From assembly GCA_018780145.1 (NCBI GenBank), contig JADMKA010000146.1, positions 37,290 through 101,289 on the forward strand: a stretch of DNA of 64,000 bases. Direction: 5' to 3'. Shown in pieces: positions 43,094-52,116 of this stretch (position 1 is its first letter; the number at the start of each line of letters is the position of its first letter). Source of the stretch: Vitreoscilla sp. GTDB lineage: Bacteria > Pseudomonadota > Gammaproteobacteria > Burkholderiales > Burkholderiaceae_C. A program made the translations under genes and the position numbers. The notes under the pieces were generated by a model. The model did not search any database. It had not been told where the DNA came from and saw nothing but the letters and a program-made list of their open reading frames with translations.

Positions 43094-43113
43094 TCTGACC
43101 CTGCCTGCTCAGG

Positions 43114-43146
43114 GGGCCCGCAAGCACCGCGGGCCCTTTTCTTTTC
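43114..43146 (+). terminator. Intrinsic terminator/attenuator between receptor and permease genes
   Basis: GGGCCCGC (43114-43121) and GCGGGCCC (43129-43136) form an 8-bp GC stem with a 7-base loop, followed by TTTTCTTTTC. This is a textbook intrinsic terminator 20 bases past the receptor stop. Partial read-through would give more receptor than membrane components. Confidence 0.85.
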
Positions 43147-43161
43147 GATCCAGACCCCCCC

Positions 43162-44115
43162 ATGACCACTGAGGCGTTTGTCATCTCGCTGCTCAACGGC
43201 GTCAGCTACGGGCTGCTGCTGTTCATGCTCAGCTCCGGGCTGACGCTGATCTTCAGCATGATGGGTGTGCTGAATTTCGCGCACGCCAGCTTCTACATGC
43301 TGGGCGCCTATGTCGGCTACACCGTGGCGGGCTTCGTCGGGTTCTGGCCGGCCCTGGTGCTGGCGCCGCTGGCGGTGGGCCTGCTGGGGGCCGGGTTCGA
43401 GCGCTTCGCCCTGCGGCGCGTGCACAAGTTCGGCCATGTGCCCGAGCTGCTGATCACCTTCGGCTTGTCCTTCGTGGTGCTGGAACTGGTGCAGCTCGTC
43501 TGGGGCCGCTCGGCGGTGCCCTACGCGCTTCCGCCGCTGCTGGACGGCCCGTTGTTCACGCTGTTCGGCACCCAGTTCCCGCGTTCGCGCGGCTTCATCA
43601 TGCTGGTGGCGGTGTTCATGCTGGTGTCGCTGTGGCTGCTGCTGACCCGCACGCGCGTCGGCATGGTGATCCAGGCGGCGCTGACACACCCCGAGATGGT
43701 CGAGGCCCTGGGCCACAACGTGCCCCGGGTGCTGATGCTGGTCTTCGGGGGCGGCGCCGCGCTGGCCGCACTGGCCGGCGTGATCGGCGGCAACACCTAT
43801 GTCACCGAGCCCGGCATGGCCAACGCGGTCGGGGCCATCGTCTTCGTGGTGGTGGTGGTGGGCGGCATGGGGTCGCTGGCCGGGGCCTTCCTGGCGTCGC
43901 TGCTGATCGGCGTGCTGCAGAACTTCGCGGTGGCGCTGGACTACTCGATGATCGACGTGCTGGCCCAGGTGGGCCACCAGGCCGGGCCCGGCAGCGCCGG
44001 CTATGCCCTGCTGAAGCTGAAGATCTCGCAGGTGGCACCCATCCTGCCCTTCCTGCTGCTGGTGCTGATGCTGGTGTTCCGGCCGCGCGGGCTGCTCGGC
44101 ACGCGGGAGGGTTGA
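43162..44115 (+). CDS. livH: Branched-chain amino acid-type ABC transporter permease (LivH)
   Basis: A 317-residue inner-membrane permease with about eight helices. LivH-type features are LSSGLTLIFSMMGVLNFAHAS at the N-terminus and the C-terminal cytoplasmic helix region with GMGSLAGAFLASLLIGVLQ. It pairs with LivM to form the channel. It ends 4 bases before the livM start, so the two are tightly coupled. Confidence 0.93.
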   Translation: MTTEAFVISLLNGVSYGLLLFMLSSGLTLIFSMMGVLNFAHASFYMLGAYVGYTVAGFVGFWPALVLAPLAVGLLGAGFERFALRRVHKFGHVPELLITFGLSFVVLELVQLVWGRSAVPYALPPLLDGPLFTLFGTQFPRSRGFIMLVAVFMLVSLWLLLTRTRVGMVIQAALTHPEMVEALGHNVPRVLMLVFGGGAALAALAGVIGGNTYVTEPGMANAVGAIVFVVVVVGGMGSLAGAFLASLLIGVLQNFAVALDYSMIDVLAQVGHQAGPGSAGYALLKLKISQVAPILPFLLLVLMLVFRPRGLLGTREG

Positions 44116-44119
44116 ACCG

Positions 44120-45424
44120 ATGAGCACCTCCTCATCCCACAGCTTTCACTTCAAGCCCTACAACGTTGGGCGCTGGATCATCTGGGGTGGCTTTGCGTTG
44201 CTGTTGATCGTGGCGCCGCAGGTCTTCCGCAGCGGCCTGTCGCTGACCTTGCTGTCCCAGATGGGCTACATGATGATCATCTGCCTCAGCTACAACCTGT
44301 TGCTGGGGCAGGGCGGCATGCTGAGTTTCGGCCACGCGGTCTACACCGGGCTGGGTGCGTTCTTTGCGGTGCATGCGATGAACCTGGCCAGCAGCGGCAG
44401 CCTGCCGCTGCCCTTGCCGCTGATCCCGTTGGTCGGCGGCCTGGCCGGCCTGGGCGTGGCGGCACTGCTGGGCTACCCGTCGACCAAGAAGGCCGGCACT
44501 CCCTTCGCGATGATCACGCTGGGCGTGGGTGAGCTGGTGTTCGCGATGTCGCTGATGTTCCCCGAGTTCTTCGGTGGCGAGGGGGGGGTCAGCGCCAACC
44601 GGGTCTACGACACCCGCCTGTTCGGCATCGGCTTCGGGCCGGCGACGCAGGTCTACTACCTGATCGCGTTCTACACCTTCGTCTGCACGGCGGCCATGTT
44701 CGCCTTCACCCGGACGCCACTGGGCCGCATGCTCAATGCGGTGCGCGACAACCCCGAGCGGGTGGAGTTCGTCGGCTACGACACCCAGCGCGTGCGGTAC
44801 CTGGCCTTCATGATCTCGGGCTTCTTTGCCGGCATCGGTGGCGCCTTCGTGGCGATCAATTTCGAGATCGTGACCGCTGAAACGGTGAGCGCCATCCGAT
44901 CGGGTGGCTATCTTCTGTTCACCTTCCTGGGCGGCGCCACCTTCTTCTTCGGGCCCATCATCGGCGCCGTGCTGCTGGTGTTGTCGTCGGTGCTCCTGTC
45001 GGAGATCACGCCGGCCTGGCAGATCTATCTCGGCTTCGTGTTTCTCTTCATGGTGATGTACGCACCGGGCGGCGTGGCCAGCCTGATCATGATGAACCTG
45101 CGGGTCGCGGCCTTCGGCAAGCTCGGCCGCCTGTGGACCTCTTATCTGGCCCTCGGCGGCGCCGGGGCGGTGCTGCTGGCCGCGTTGTCGCTGGTGGTCG
45201 AGATCGTCTACCACCTGCAGCTCGATTCCTCGGGCGACGGCTCGGTCAAGTTCTTTGGCGTGATGCTCAACGTCAGCAGCGTGGATGTCTGGGTCGGGAT
45301 CGCGCTGGTCGTGGCCACCGCACTCGGCCTGTTCGAGTTCGTGCGCCGCAGCTTCCTTCACGAATGGGGCGAGGCCCAGAGCGAGATCGAGAAGGAAATC
45401 AAACGCCGGGAGGCGGCCCTGTGA
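44120..45424 (+). CDS. livM: Branched-chain amino acid-type ABC transporter permease (LivM)
   Basis: A 434-residue permease. The LivM signature LSYNLLLGQGGMLSFGHAV is clear, as is the loop TPLGRMLNAVRDNPERVEFVG that contacts the ATPases. It carries an extra C-terminal part (about 335-434) with a long hydrophobic helix (VGIALVVATALGLFEFV) and a charged tail, longer than E. coli LivM's end. Its stop overlaps the livG GTG start (GTGA). Confidence 0.92.
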   Translation: MSTSSSHSFHFKPYNVGRWIIWGGFALLLIVAPQVFRSGLSLTLLSQMGYMMIICLSYNLLLGQGGMLSFGHAVYTGLGAFFAVHAMNLASSGSLPLPLPLIPLVGGLAGLGVAALLGYPSTKKAGTPFAMITLGVGELVFAMSLMFPEFFGGEGGVSANRVYDTRLFGIGFGPATQVYYLIAFYTFVCTAAMFAFTRTPLGRMLNAVRDNPERVEFVGYDTQRVRYLAFMISGFFAGIGGAFVAINFEIVTAETVSAIRSGGYLLFTFLGGATFFFGPIIGAVLLVLSSVLLSEITPAWQIYLGFVFLFMVMYAPGGVASLIMMNLRVAAFGKLGRLWTSYLALGGAGAVLLAALSLVVEIVYHLQLDSSGDGSVKFFGVMLNVSSVDVWVGIALVVATALGLFEFVRRSFLHEWGEAQSEIEKEIKRREAAL

Positions 45425-46224
45425 GCGCCGCTTCCATGGCCCCGGGCCAGGCGCCCGCCGTTGAGTTGCGTGAGGTCAGCAAGCGCTTTGGCAAGACCGA
45501 GATCATCCGTGGCGTGAACCTGGCGGTGGCCGCCGGCGAGCGGGTGGCGATCATCGGCCCCAACGGGGCCGGAAAGTCCACGCTGTTCAACCTGATCAGT
45601 GGCCGGTTTGGCCCCAGCAGCGGGGAGATCCTGCTTCACGGCCGGCCGATCCAGGGCATGAAGCCCTACGAGATCAACCGCGCCGGCTTGTCGCGCAGCT
45701 TCCAGGTCAGCAACCTGTTCGGGCGGCTGTCCGTGTTCGAGAACATCCGTTGTGCGCTGCTCTGGGCCATGGGTCACCGCTATGAGTTCTGGAAGTTCCT
45801 GGCCGGCTTGCGCGAGGTGAACGAGCGGACCGACGAGGTGCTGGCGATGATCAAGCTCGACCGCAAACGCGACCACCTGGCCATGAACCTCACCTACGCC
45901 GAGCAGCGGGCGCTGGAGGTGGGCATCACCATCGCCGGCGGCTCCAGCGTGATCCTGCTGGACGAACCCACGGCCGGCATGAGCAAGAGCGAAACCAACC
46001 GTTTCGTGCAACTGATCCGCGAGATCACCGTGGGCAAGACCCTGCTGACTGTGGAGCACGACATGGGCGTGGTCTTCGGCCTGGCCGACCGCATCGCGGT
46101 GCTGGTCTATGGCGAGGTGCTGGCCTTCGACACGCCCGAGGCGGTGCGCGCCAATGCGCGCGTGCAGGAGGCCTATCTGGGTTCCGTACTGGCCGAATCG
46201 CAGGCGGCTGGAGTCCCTGCATGA
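45421..46224 (+). CDS. livG: Branched-chain amino acid-type ABC transporter ATPase (LivG)
   Basis: A 267-residue ABC ATPase with intact Walker A (GPNGAGKST), Q-loop LSRSFQVSNLF, a signature region NLTYAEQRALEVG (degenerate from LSGGQ, as is common in this subgroup), Walker B VILLDEPTAGMS and H-loop VEHDMGVV. The GTG at 45421 overlaps the livM stop; an ATG at 45436 is the alternative start. It overlaps livF by four bases. Confidence 0.92.
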   Translation: MSAASMAPGQAPAVELREVSKRFGKTEIIRGVNLAVAAGERVAIIGPNGAGKSTLFNLISGRFGPSSGEILLHGRPIQGMKPYEINRAGLSRSFQVSNLFGRLSVFENIRCALLWAMGHRYEFWKFLAGLREVNERTDEVLAMIKLDRKRDHLAMNLTYAEQRALEVGITIAGGSSVILLDEPTAGMSKSETNRFVQLIREITVGKTLLTVEHDMGVVFGLADRIAVLVYGEVLAFDTPEAVRANARVQEAYLGSVLAESQAAGVPA

Positions 46225-46925
46225 GCGCGTTGCTGGAGTTGAACGGCCTGCATGCCTACTACGGCAAGAGCCACGTGCTGCACGGCGTCAGCCTGCGCGT
46301 GGGCGAGGGCGAGATCGTCAGCCTGCTGGGGCGCAATGGCTCGGGCCGATCGACCACCGTCAAGGCCATCATGGGCCTGGTGGACGCCGAGGGGTCGGTG
46401 CGCTGGCGCGGCAAGGAACTGGTGGGCCAGAAGGCCTTCCAGATCGCCCACCTCGGCATCGGCTACGTGCCCGAGAACCGAGACATCTTCCCCAAGCTCA
46501 CGGTGCACCAGAACCTGCTGCTCGGCCAGAAGCGCAGCCAGAAGTTACCGCGCTGGAGCTTCGACGACATGTACGGCATGTTCCCGCGCCTGAAGGAGCG
46601 CCAGCACACCGAGGCCGGTGTGCTGTCCGGCGGCGAACAACAGATGCTGACGCTGTGCCGCACGCTGATGGGCGACCCCGACCTGATCATGATCGACGAG
46701 CCCACCGAGGGCCTGGCACCCAAGATCGTCGAGCTGGTGGCCGAGTACCTGCGTGAGCTGAAGCGGCGCGGCATCTCGGTGCTGCTGGTCGAGCAGAAGC
46801 TGACCATCGCGCTGGAGGTGGCCGACCGCTGCCTGGTAATGGGCCACGGCCAGATCGTCTTCGAGGGCACTGCCGCCGAGCTGCGCGCCGACACCTACGT
46901 GCGGCGCGAGTGGCTGGAGGTCTAA
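46221..46925 (+). CDS. livF: Branched-chain amino acid-type ABC transporter ATPase (LivF), Walker A Lys replaced by Arg
   Basis: A 234-residue ABC ATPase with signature LSGGEQQMLTLCR, Walker B LIMIDEPTEGLAP and H-loop VEQK. The Walker A loop reads GRNGSGRST: the Lys that holds ATP phosphates is Arg, encoded by CGA at about 46348. Since LivG keeps its Lys, the pair may work with one strongly hydrolytic site. I recall similar Arg variants in related Burkholderiales transporters, so it may be a subgroup trait rather than damage. The rest is intact. The ATG overlaps the livG stop, and its own TAA overlaps the stop of the convergent J-protein gene. Confidence 0.92.
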   Translation: MSALLELNGLHAYYGKSHVLHGVSLRVGEGEIVSLLGRNGSGRSTTVKAIMGLVDAEGSVRWRGKELVGQKAFQIAHLGIGYVPENRDIFPKLTVHQNLLLGQKRSQKLPRWSFDDMYGMFPRLKERQHTEAGVLSGGEQQMLTLCRTLMGDPDLIMIDEPTEGLAPKIVELVAEYLRELKRRGISVLLVEQKLTIALEVADRCLVMGHGQIVFEGTAAELRADTYVRREWLEV

Positions 46926-47983
46926 CTCCAGCCGTCCGACTTGGCCCTGGCTGCTTTGGGGCGGCTGTGCTCCCACGCCCGCAGCGTGGCTTGCCAGGCG
47001 TGCAGCGGGCCGTCGGTGGCCTGCGTGTCGGCCGAAGCCACCAGTTGCGCCAGCAGGCTCTGCTGCTGGGCGCTCAATGATTCGGGAAACGTCGGCACGA
47101 CCGTGACCACGCAGTCGCCACGGGCGGTGCCGCGCTGCGGAAGGGGCAGGCCTTGGCCGCGCAGGCGGTAGACATGGCGCCCGCGCCGCAGCCGCATCTG
47201 ATGCAGGCCGGTGAGCGTGGGCACGTCGATCCAGCCTTCAGCGATCCACGCGAAGCCATCCACCGGCATCTCGCATCGCAAGCTGCCGTCGTCGCCCGGC
47301 AGGAAGAACTGGTGCGCGGCCAGTGCAATGTGCAGCTCGAGCGTGCCGTCGAAGCCGCCGCGATGGTGGCCGGCGCCGTCGGCGCTCAAGACATCGCCTT
47401 GCCGCACACCAGCGGGGACACGAACGGTGCGTTGGTAGGTGGTCGATTGTTTGCCCTGGCCTTCGCAGGCGCGGCATGCCAGGCGCACGGCCCCGGTGCC
47501 ATCGCAGTCCACACAGGTCGACAAGGCCGGCAACCACCCGTACCAGACGCTGCCCCGTGTCTTCCCGGTGCCGTCGCAGCGCGTGCAGCTTGTTGAAGCC
47601 TGGGGCACGCCCTGGCCGCCACAGGCCGCGCACAGGCTGGTCAGCCGTCCGCGGATCACCTTGGTGCAGCCCAGCGTCGCCTCCTCCAGCGAAAGCCGGA
47701 CCTTGCGGCGAACCACCCGGCCTCCTGCGGCGGCCCGGCCCGATGCACGCTGCTCGCTGCTGCCGTCGGCGTCGTCCGCGGTGGCCCCCTGGCCGTTGCT
47801 CACGGCCGACAGCCGGATGCGGTCATAGGCGCCGTTGATGCGGTGCATCAGCTCGGCCGCCTGGGCCGAGGCGTTGCGGTCCGGGTGCCAGCGCGACACC
47901 AGCCGCCGCCAGGACGCCTTCACTTCCGACTCGCTGGCCCCGGGCGGCAAGCCAAGTTCTGCGTACGCGTGATCGATGCTCAA
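46922..47983 (-). CDS. J-domain protein with DnaJ-type zinc finger
   Basis: A 353-residue co-chaperone-like protein. The J domain (1-58) has the HPD motif in RWHPDRNAS. After a Gly/Ala/Ser-rich linker (65-90) come four zinc-finger repeats, CAACGGQG, CTRCDGTG, CVDCDGTG and CRACEGQG (about 118-178), then a DnaJ C-terminal substrate domain. The Gly/Phe region of true DnaJ is absent and the terminal part diverges, so this is an accessory J-protein, not the housekeeping dnaJ; no dnaK/grpE is adjacent. It should stimulate an Hsp70 and hold specific clients. It is convergent with livF (4-base overlap). Confidence 0.87.
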   Translation of the reverse strand: MSIDHAYAELGLPPGASESEVKASWRRLVSRWHPDRNASAQAAELMHRINGAYDRIRLSAVSNGQGATADDADGSSEQRASGRAAAGGRVVRRKVRLSLEEATLGCTKVIRGRLTSLCAACGGQGVPQASTSCTRCDGTGKTRGSVWYGWLPALSTCVDCDGTGAVRLACRACEGQGKQSTTYQRTVRVPAGVRQGDVLSADGAGHHRGGFDGTLELHIALAAHQFFLPGDDGSLRCEMPVDGFAWIAEGWIDVPTLTGLHQMRLRRGRHVYRLRGQGLPLPQRGTARGDCVVTVVPTFPESLSAQQQSLLAQLVASADTQATDGPLHAWQATLRAWEHSRPKAARAKSDGWS

Positions 47984-48044
47984 GCGCGACCTCCCCAGTC
48001 GTCCCCCAATGGCTGGATTCTGACCGGTGCGGCGGAGAATGAGC

Positions 48045-49463
48045 TCAGAACCGCTTCATCAGCCCCAACAGGCGCCGCATCAGCGGGCGGTAGGGCGGCA
48101 GGAACAGCGCCATCCCGTTGACCCGCGACTGGCGGAACACCGGCTTCAGCTTGCTGAAGGTGTCGAAGCCCCAGCGGCCGTGGTAGTGCCCCATGCCCGA
48201 AGCGCCGACGCCACCGAAGGGCAGGCTTTCCTGGGTGATGTGCAGGAGGGTGTCGTTGACCGTCACGCCGCCGGCGGGGATGGCCTGCAGCGCCTGCTCG
48301 ACGCGTGTGTTGTCGCGGTCGAACCAGTACAGCGCCAGGGGGCGCGGCCGGGCGTTGACGAAGGCGATGGCGTCTTCCACGCTGTCGTAGGGCACCAGCG
48401 GCAGCAGCGGGCCGAAGATCTCGTCGCGCATCGCACCGCAATCCGCCGGCGGGTCGATCAGCAGGGTGGGCGCGAGGCGGTGGCGTGCATCGTCGCGGGC
48501 CGTACCGTCGAACAGCGGTTCGGTGCGTGCGCCCCGCGCGGTGGCTTCGTCCACATGCCCCACCAGGCGGCGGTATTGCCTGTCGTTGACGATGCTGCAG
48601 TAGTTGGCATCCGCCAGGCCCGCCGGGTAGCCGCGGCGCACATGGGCGCGCGCGGCATCCACGAAGGCGGGCAGGCTGGCGCGCGGCAGCAGCACGTAAT
48701 CCGGCGCAATGCAGGTCTGGCCGGCATTGAGCAGCTTGCCGGCGAGGATGCGTTCCACCGCGTGGGCCAGCGGGTAGCCGGGGGTGATGATGGCGGGCGA
48801 TTTGCCGCCCAGCTCCAGCGTCACCGGCGTCAGGTTGGCGGCGGCGGCGCCCATCACCTTGCGGCCCACCGGTGTGGAGCCGGTGAACAGCATGTGGTCG
48901 AAGGGCAGGGCGCTGAACTGGGCCGCCACCTCCGGGCCGCCGGTGACGATGCAGAGCTCCTCGGGCGTGAAGGCCTGCGCGCACAGTTGCTGCAGCAGGG
49001 CCGAGAAGCCTGGCGTGAACTCCGACAACTTCACCATCGCCCGGTTGCCCGCGGCCAGCGCCGCCACCAGCGGGCCGATGGCCAGGTACAGCGGGTAGTT
49101 CCACGGCACGATGATGCCCACCACGCCCAGCGGCTGCGGCAGCACCTGGGCGCGAGCCGGCTGGAACCACTTGCCCACCCCGGCGCGGCGCGGTTTCATC
49201 CAGCCCCGCCCGTGGCGCAGCGCACCCTTCACCTCCTCGAGGCTGGGCCAGATCTCGGCCAGCTCGGTCTCGATGGCCGGCCGGCCGCCGAAATCGGCAT
49301 CGATGGCCTGGCTGATTTCGGCCTCGTGTTCCACCAGGATGCGCTGCAGCCGGCGCAGGCGGCCGGCGCGCTCGTCCCAGGCCGGGCAGGGTGCCGCGGA
49401 CCAGGCGGCGCGTTGGCGCTCGAAGGCCATGGAAAGGTCGATGGGGGCGTCTTGAAGCTTCAT
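48045..49463 (-). CDS. Coniferyl aldehyde dehydrogenase-type aldehyde dehydrogenase
   Basis: A 472-residue NAD(P)-dependent aldehyde dehydrogenase. The catalytic Cys is in NAGQTCIAPDYVL, the general base Glu in TLELGGKSP, and the oxyanion Asn in VPWNYPLY. The start ERQRAAWSAAPCPAWDERAGR, the C-terminal HGRWGFDTFSKLKPVF and the absence of a membrane anchor match the coniferyl-aldehyde dehydrogenase (CALDH) group, which oxidises lignin-derived coniferyl aldehyde to ferulate. Other aromatic or aliphatic aldehydes are possible. It stands alone, between the J-protein and the Tat-type secreted protein gene. Confidence 0.88.
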   Translation of the reverse strand: MKLQDAPIDLSMAFERQRAAWSAAPCPAWDERAGRLRRLQRILVEHEAEISQAIDADFGGRPAIETELAEIWPSLEEVKGALRHGRGWMKPRRAGVGKWFQPARAQVLPQPLGVVGIIVPWNYPLYLAIGPLVAALAAGNRAMVKLSEFTPGFSALLQQLCAQAFTPEELCIVTGGPEVAAQFSALPFDHMLFTGSTPVGRKVMGAAAANLTPVTLELGGKSPAIITPGYPLAHAVERILAGKLLNAGQTCIAPDYVLLPRASLPAFVDAARAHVRRGYPAGLADANYCSIVNDRQYRRLVGHVDEATARGARTEPLFDGTARDDARHRLAPTLLIDPPADCGAMRDEIFGPLLPLVPYDSVEDAIAFVNARPRPLALYWFDRDNTRVEQALQAIPAGGVTVNDTLLHITQESLPFGGVGASGMGHYHGRWGFDTFSKLKPVFRQSRVNGMALFLPPYRPLMRRLLGLMKRF

Positions 49464-49639
49464 GCGTGCATGCTATAGGCACACCGAGCGGCCGCGGGGC
49501 CAGCGCTTTCCCGAATGATCACGCCGGGGCTCGGCGCTCGGCCAGGCGGCCATCGCCTCGCTTGACTTGGGTTAATACCCATGATCGTGGTCTTGGGCAT
49601 GCTGTGACACGAAAAGCGTCGACAAACCCGAGGCAGCCA

Positions 49640-50629
49640 TTGACTTCACGCAGATCTATCCTGACCGCTGCCGCAGCCACGCTCGCGGCCCCATTCGCCC
49701 GTGCGTCGAGCCGACGTGAGATGGCGGTGCAGAAGGCGCCGACCGAGCACTGGCTACCGGGCGGAATCGGTGGCATCCAGCGAGGCCAGTTCAGCTTCAC
49801 CTCAACCAGCAACAGCGGGGGCTACGGGACGATCAAGCTGCCGCAGCCGGACTTGGTCTACATGATCCCGCTGACAGTGAAGATCTTTGACGAGTCCGAC
49901 GGAGCGAAGTACCAGCTCCTCGGCGATGGCCTGGTGACGGTGGTGAAGGACGGCCTGTACGACTTGACGGCGAACCTCGACTGGCCGGCCCAGCCGCGCG
50001 ACTCCGGGCAGGACGGCTACGACACGAACATGCGCAAGATCATGATCAGGCGCGTGCCGGTGGGTGTGGCGCCGCCGGTCTACCGGCCCGGGGAGGTCAC
50101 CCAGATTCCTGGCAACTCGAAGCTCTACGACGGCCTGGCTTCCCACGACACCCCGGGGTCGAGCTCACCCAACGCCGTGCGCACATCGGTGTACTGGGCG
50201 CCGGGCACCATTGCCGCGGGCGGGATGACCTACCTCGATGTCACGCTGCCCGTCGGCAGTTTCACGCCCACGATCGGCGACCTCGTGCGGGCCAGCCATG
50301 GCGGCCTGACGGACGCCGCGCTCGGTGCCGCGAATGCCGGGCTTCTGATCTCGGCGCGCATCGTCGCGCCGCTCGTGGCCCGCGTGATGATCGAGAACCG
50401 GTACAACACGTCGCCGGTCACCGTGCCGGGCGGCACCATGAACCTGCTGTCGGAGTCGGCTGTCTCGACCACCGGCAACAACGAAGATGCCTGGACTTTC
50501 GTCAGCTCCGGGGCCGTGCGGCTTCTCGCCAACGAGAAGCTGATGATCGCGGTGCGCAGCAAATCCCCCGGCGACTACCTGCAGATCGACAACGTCAGCT
50601 TTCTAAGGATTGCCAACATCGTGCCGTGA
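49640..50629 (+). CDS. Probable Tat-exported protein of unknown function
   Basis: A 329-residue protein I do not recognise. The N-terminus TSRRSILTAAAATLAAPFARA fits a twin-arginine signal. The mature protein is rich in Gly, Ser, Thr and Val, predicted beta-rich, with segments such as YLDVTLPVGSFTPTIGDLV and ARVMIENRYNTSPVTVPGG that recall beta-prism or tail-fibre-like folds; no catalytic motif is visible. The start is a TTG at 49640 with GAGG 6 bases upstream; a GTG at 49604 is an alternative. Tat export would imply folding before export, possibly with a cofactor. It shares direction with the next HAF protein gene. Confidence 0.62.
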   Translation: MTSRRSILTAAAATLAAPFARASSRREMAVQKAPTEHWLPGGIGGIQRGQFSFTSTSNSGGYGTIKLPQPDLVYMIPLTVKIFDESDGAKYQLLGDGLVTVVKDGLYDLTANLDWPAQPRDSGQDGYDTNMRKIMIRRVPVGVAPPVYRPGEVTQIPGNSKLYDGLASHDTPGSSSPNAVRTSVYWAPGTIAAGGMTYLDVTLPVGSFTPTIGDLVRASHGGLTDAALGAANAGLLISARIVAPLVARVMIENRYNTSPVTVPGGTMNLLSESAVSTTGNNEDAWTFVSSGAVRLLANEKLMIAVRSKSPGDYLQIDNVSFLRIANIVP

Positions 50630-50712
50630 GTGGCGTTGTCTCGCTCCTGCCAGATGGAACGGCGGCGATGAAAGGCGGGTGTCTTCTTCCTCCACCAGAA
50701 AGGTCGTCCGAC

Positions 50713-52092
50713 ATGGCCAAGCTTTCGACGGTGCGGTGCGGTGCGCGTGCACTGGCGGTCTCCATGCTCGCGCTGGCGGTCATGGTGCCGGCCACGGCAG
50801 CCACCTACTATGTGGTCACGGACCTGGGTGCGCTGCCTGGTGACAGCAGCAGCGTCGCCACCGGCATCAACGCTTCGGGCAGCGTCGTCGGCTGGTCCAG
50901 CGGGCCAGGCGGTTACCGCGGCTTCGTCTTCACCGATGCGGGCGGCATGACCGTGCTGCCCGGGCTGCCCGACCGGCCACGCGCGTTTCCCCGCAAGATC
51001 AACGATGCGGGCGACATCGTCGGCACCGCCGACGCGGGTGGGGTGGACCTGGGCCACGCGGTGCGCTGGCGCGGTGGGGTACCGCAAGACCTGGGCACGC
51101 TGCCTGCAGGACCGCACAGCGCGGGCTGGGGCATCAACAGCGCCGGCGACGTCGTCGGTGAGTCGAGCATCCAGGTGAACGGCATCAACCGCGTCCACGC
51201 CTTCCTCTACACCGACGCACTGGGCCTGGTCGACCTGACACCGACCAGCGACACCGGTGTGGCCCATGCGATCAACGACGCGGGCCAGATCGCCGGCTAC
51301 AAGACCGCTGCGAGCGGTTACCACGCCTTTCGCTGGTCGGGTGGCGTCTTCCAGGATCTGGGCGTACTGCCGGGCATGGCGCACAGCTTCGGCTATGCGA
51401 TCGAACCCGGCGGCAGCGTCGCCGGCAATTCGACCAGTGCCAGCGGCAACGCCCAGCGCCTGTTCCGCTTCACCGACGGTGCCGGCCTGCAGGATCTTGG
51501 CGGTGTCGGGGAGCACAACACGGCGTGGGGCATCAACGCCGCCGGCACCGTGGTCGGGGCCCTGGGGCAGTCGGCAGCGCGGGCATTCGTCTACACCGAC
51601 GGCGCCGGACTGCAGAACCTGAACGAGATCATCGACCGGTCACGCGGCTGGGTGCTGCAGGTGGCCAACGACATCAATGCCGCGGGGCAGATCGCCGCCT
51701 ACGGATTCAACAATTTCACCCAGACAACGCACGCTGTTCGCCTGGAGCCGACGAACAAGCGCCCGCCCGAGTGCAGCACCCACTGCCTGCGCTCCAAGGC
51801 GGTCGCCCTGACGGGGCAATGGGGCAACCACGTGGCCACCGTCGACGGCAGGGTGACCGTCAAGGACGAGTTCAACAACCCGGTCCCGCTGGCCCTGGTC
51901 GTGGCCCAATGGACGCGGCCGGACGGTGCGATCGAAACCCACGACGCCTGGACGAACAACAAGGGTCTTGCGAGGTTCGCCACCAGCGGCAGCAAGGGCA
52001 CCTATGCGCTGGAGGTGACCGGCATGGTCAAGAGCCTGTACACCTTCAACCCGAAGCGAAGTGTGCTGAGTGGCAGCGTCAGCGTGCCCTAG
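50713..52092 (+). CDS. Secreted HAF-repeat protein with C-terminal Ig-like domain
   Basis: A 459-residue extracellular protein with a signal peptide (ALAVSMLALAVMVPATAATYY). Seven repeats of about 45 residues follow (30-345), each with an [AV]-x-x-[IV]-[NE]-x-x-G-x-[IV]-x-G core such as GINASGSVVG, KINDAGDIVG, GINSAGDVVG and HAINDAGQIAG. HAF repeats are thought to build a beta-propeller-like fold. The C-terminal part (about 370-455; VTVKDEFNNPVPLALVVAQW, SKGTYALEVTGMV) resembles a bacterial Ig or carboxypeptidase-regulatory-like domain. The function is unknown; adhesion or carbohydrate binding is possible. Confidence 0.83.
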   Translation: MAKLSTVRCGARALAVSMLALAVMVPATAATYYVVTDLGALPGDSSSVATGINASGSVVGWSSGPGGYRGFVFTDAGGMTVLPGLPDRPRAFPRKINDAGDIVGTADAGGVDLGHAVRWRGGVPQDLGTLPAGPHSAGWGINSAGDVVGESSIQVNGINRVHAFLYTDALGLVDLTPTSDTGVAHAINDAGQIAGYKTAASGYHAFRWSGGVFQDLGVLPGMAHSFGYAIEPGGSVAGNSTSASGNAQRLFRFTDGAGLQDLGGVGEHNTAWGINAAGTVVGALGQSAARAFVYTDGAGLQNLNEIIDRSRGWVLQVANDINAAGQIAAYGFNNFTQTTHAVRLEPTNKRPPECSTHCLRSKAVALTGQWGNHVATVDGRVTVKDEFNNPVPLALVVAQWTRPDGAIETHDAWTNNKGLARFATSGSKGTYALEVTGMVKSLYTFNPKRSVLSGSVSVP

Positions 52093-52116
52093 GTGCGGCA
52101 GTTCGGCTGCGTCGGA

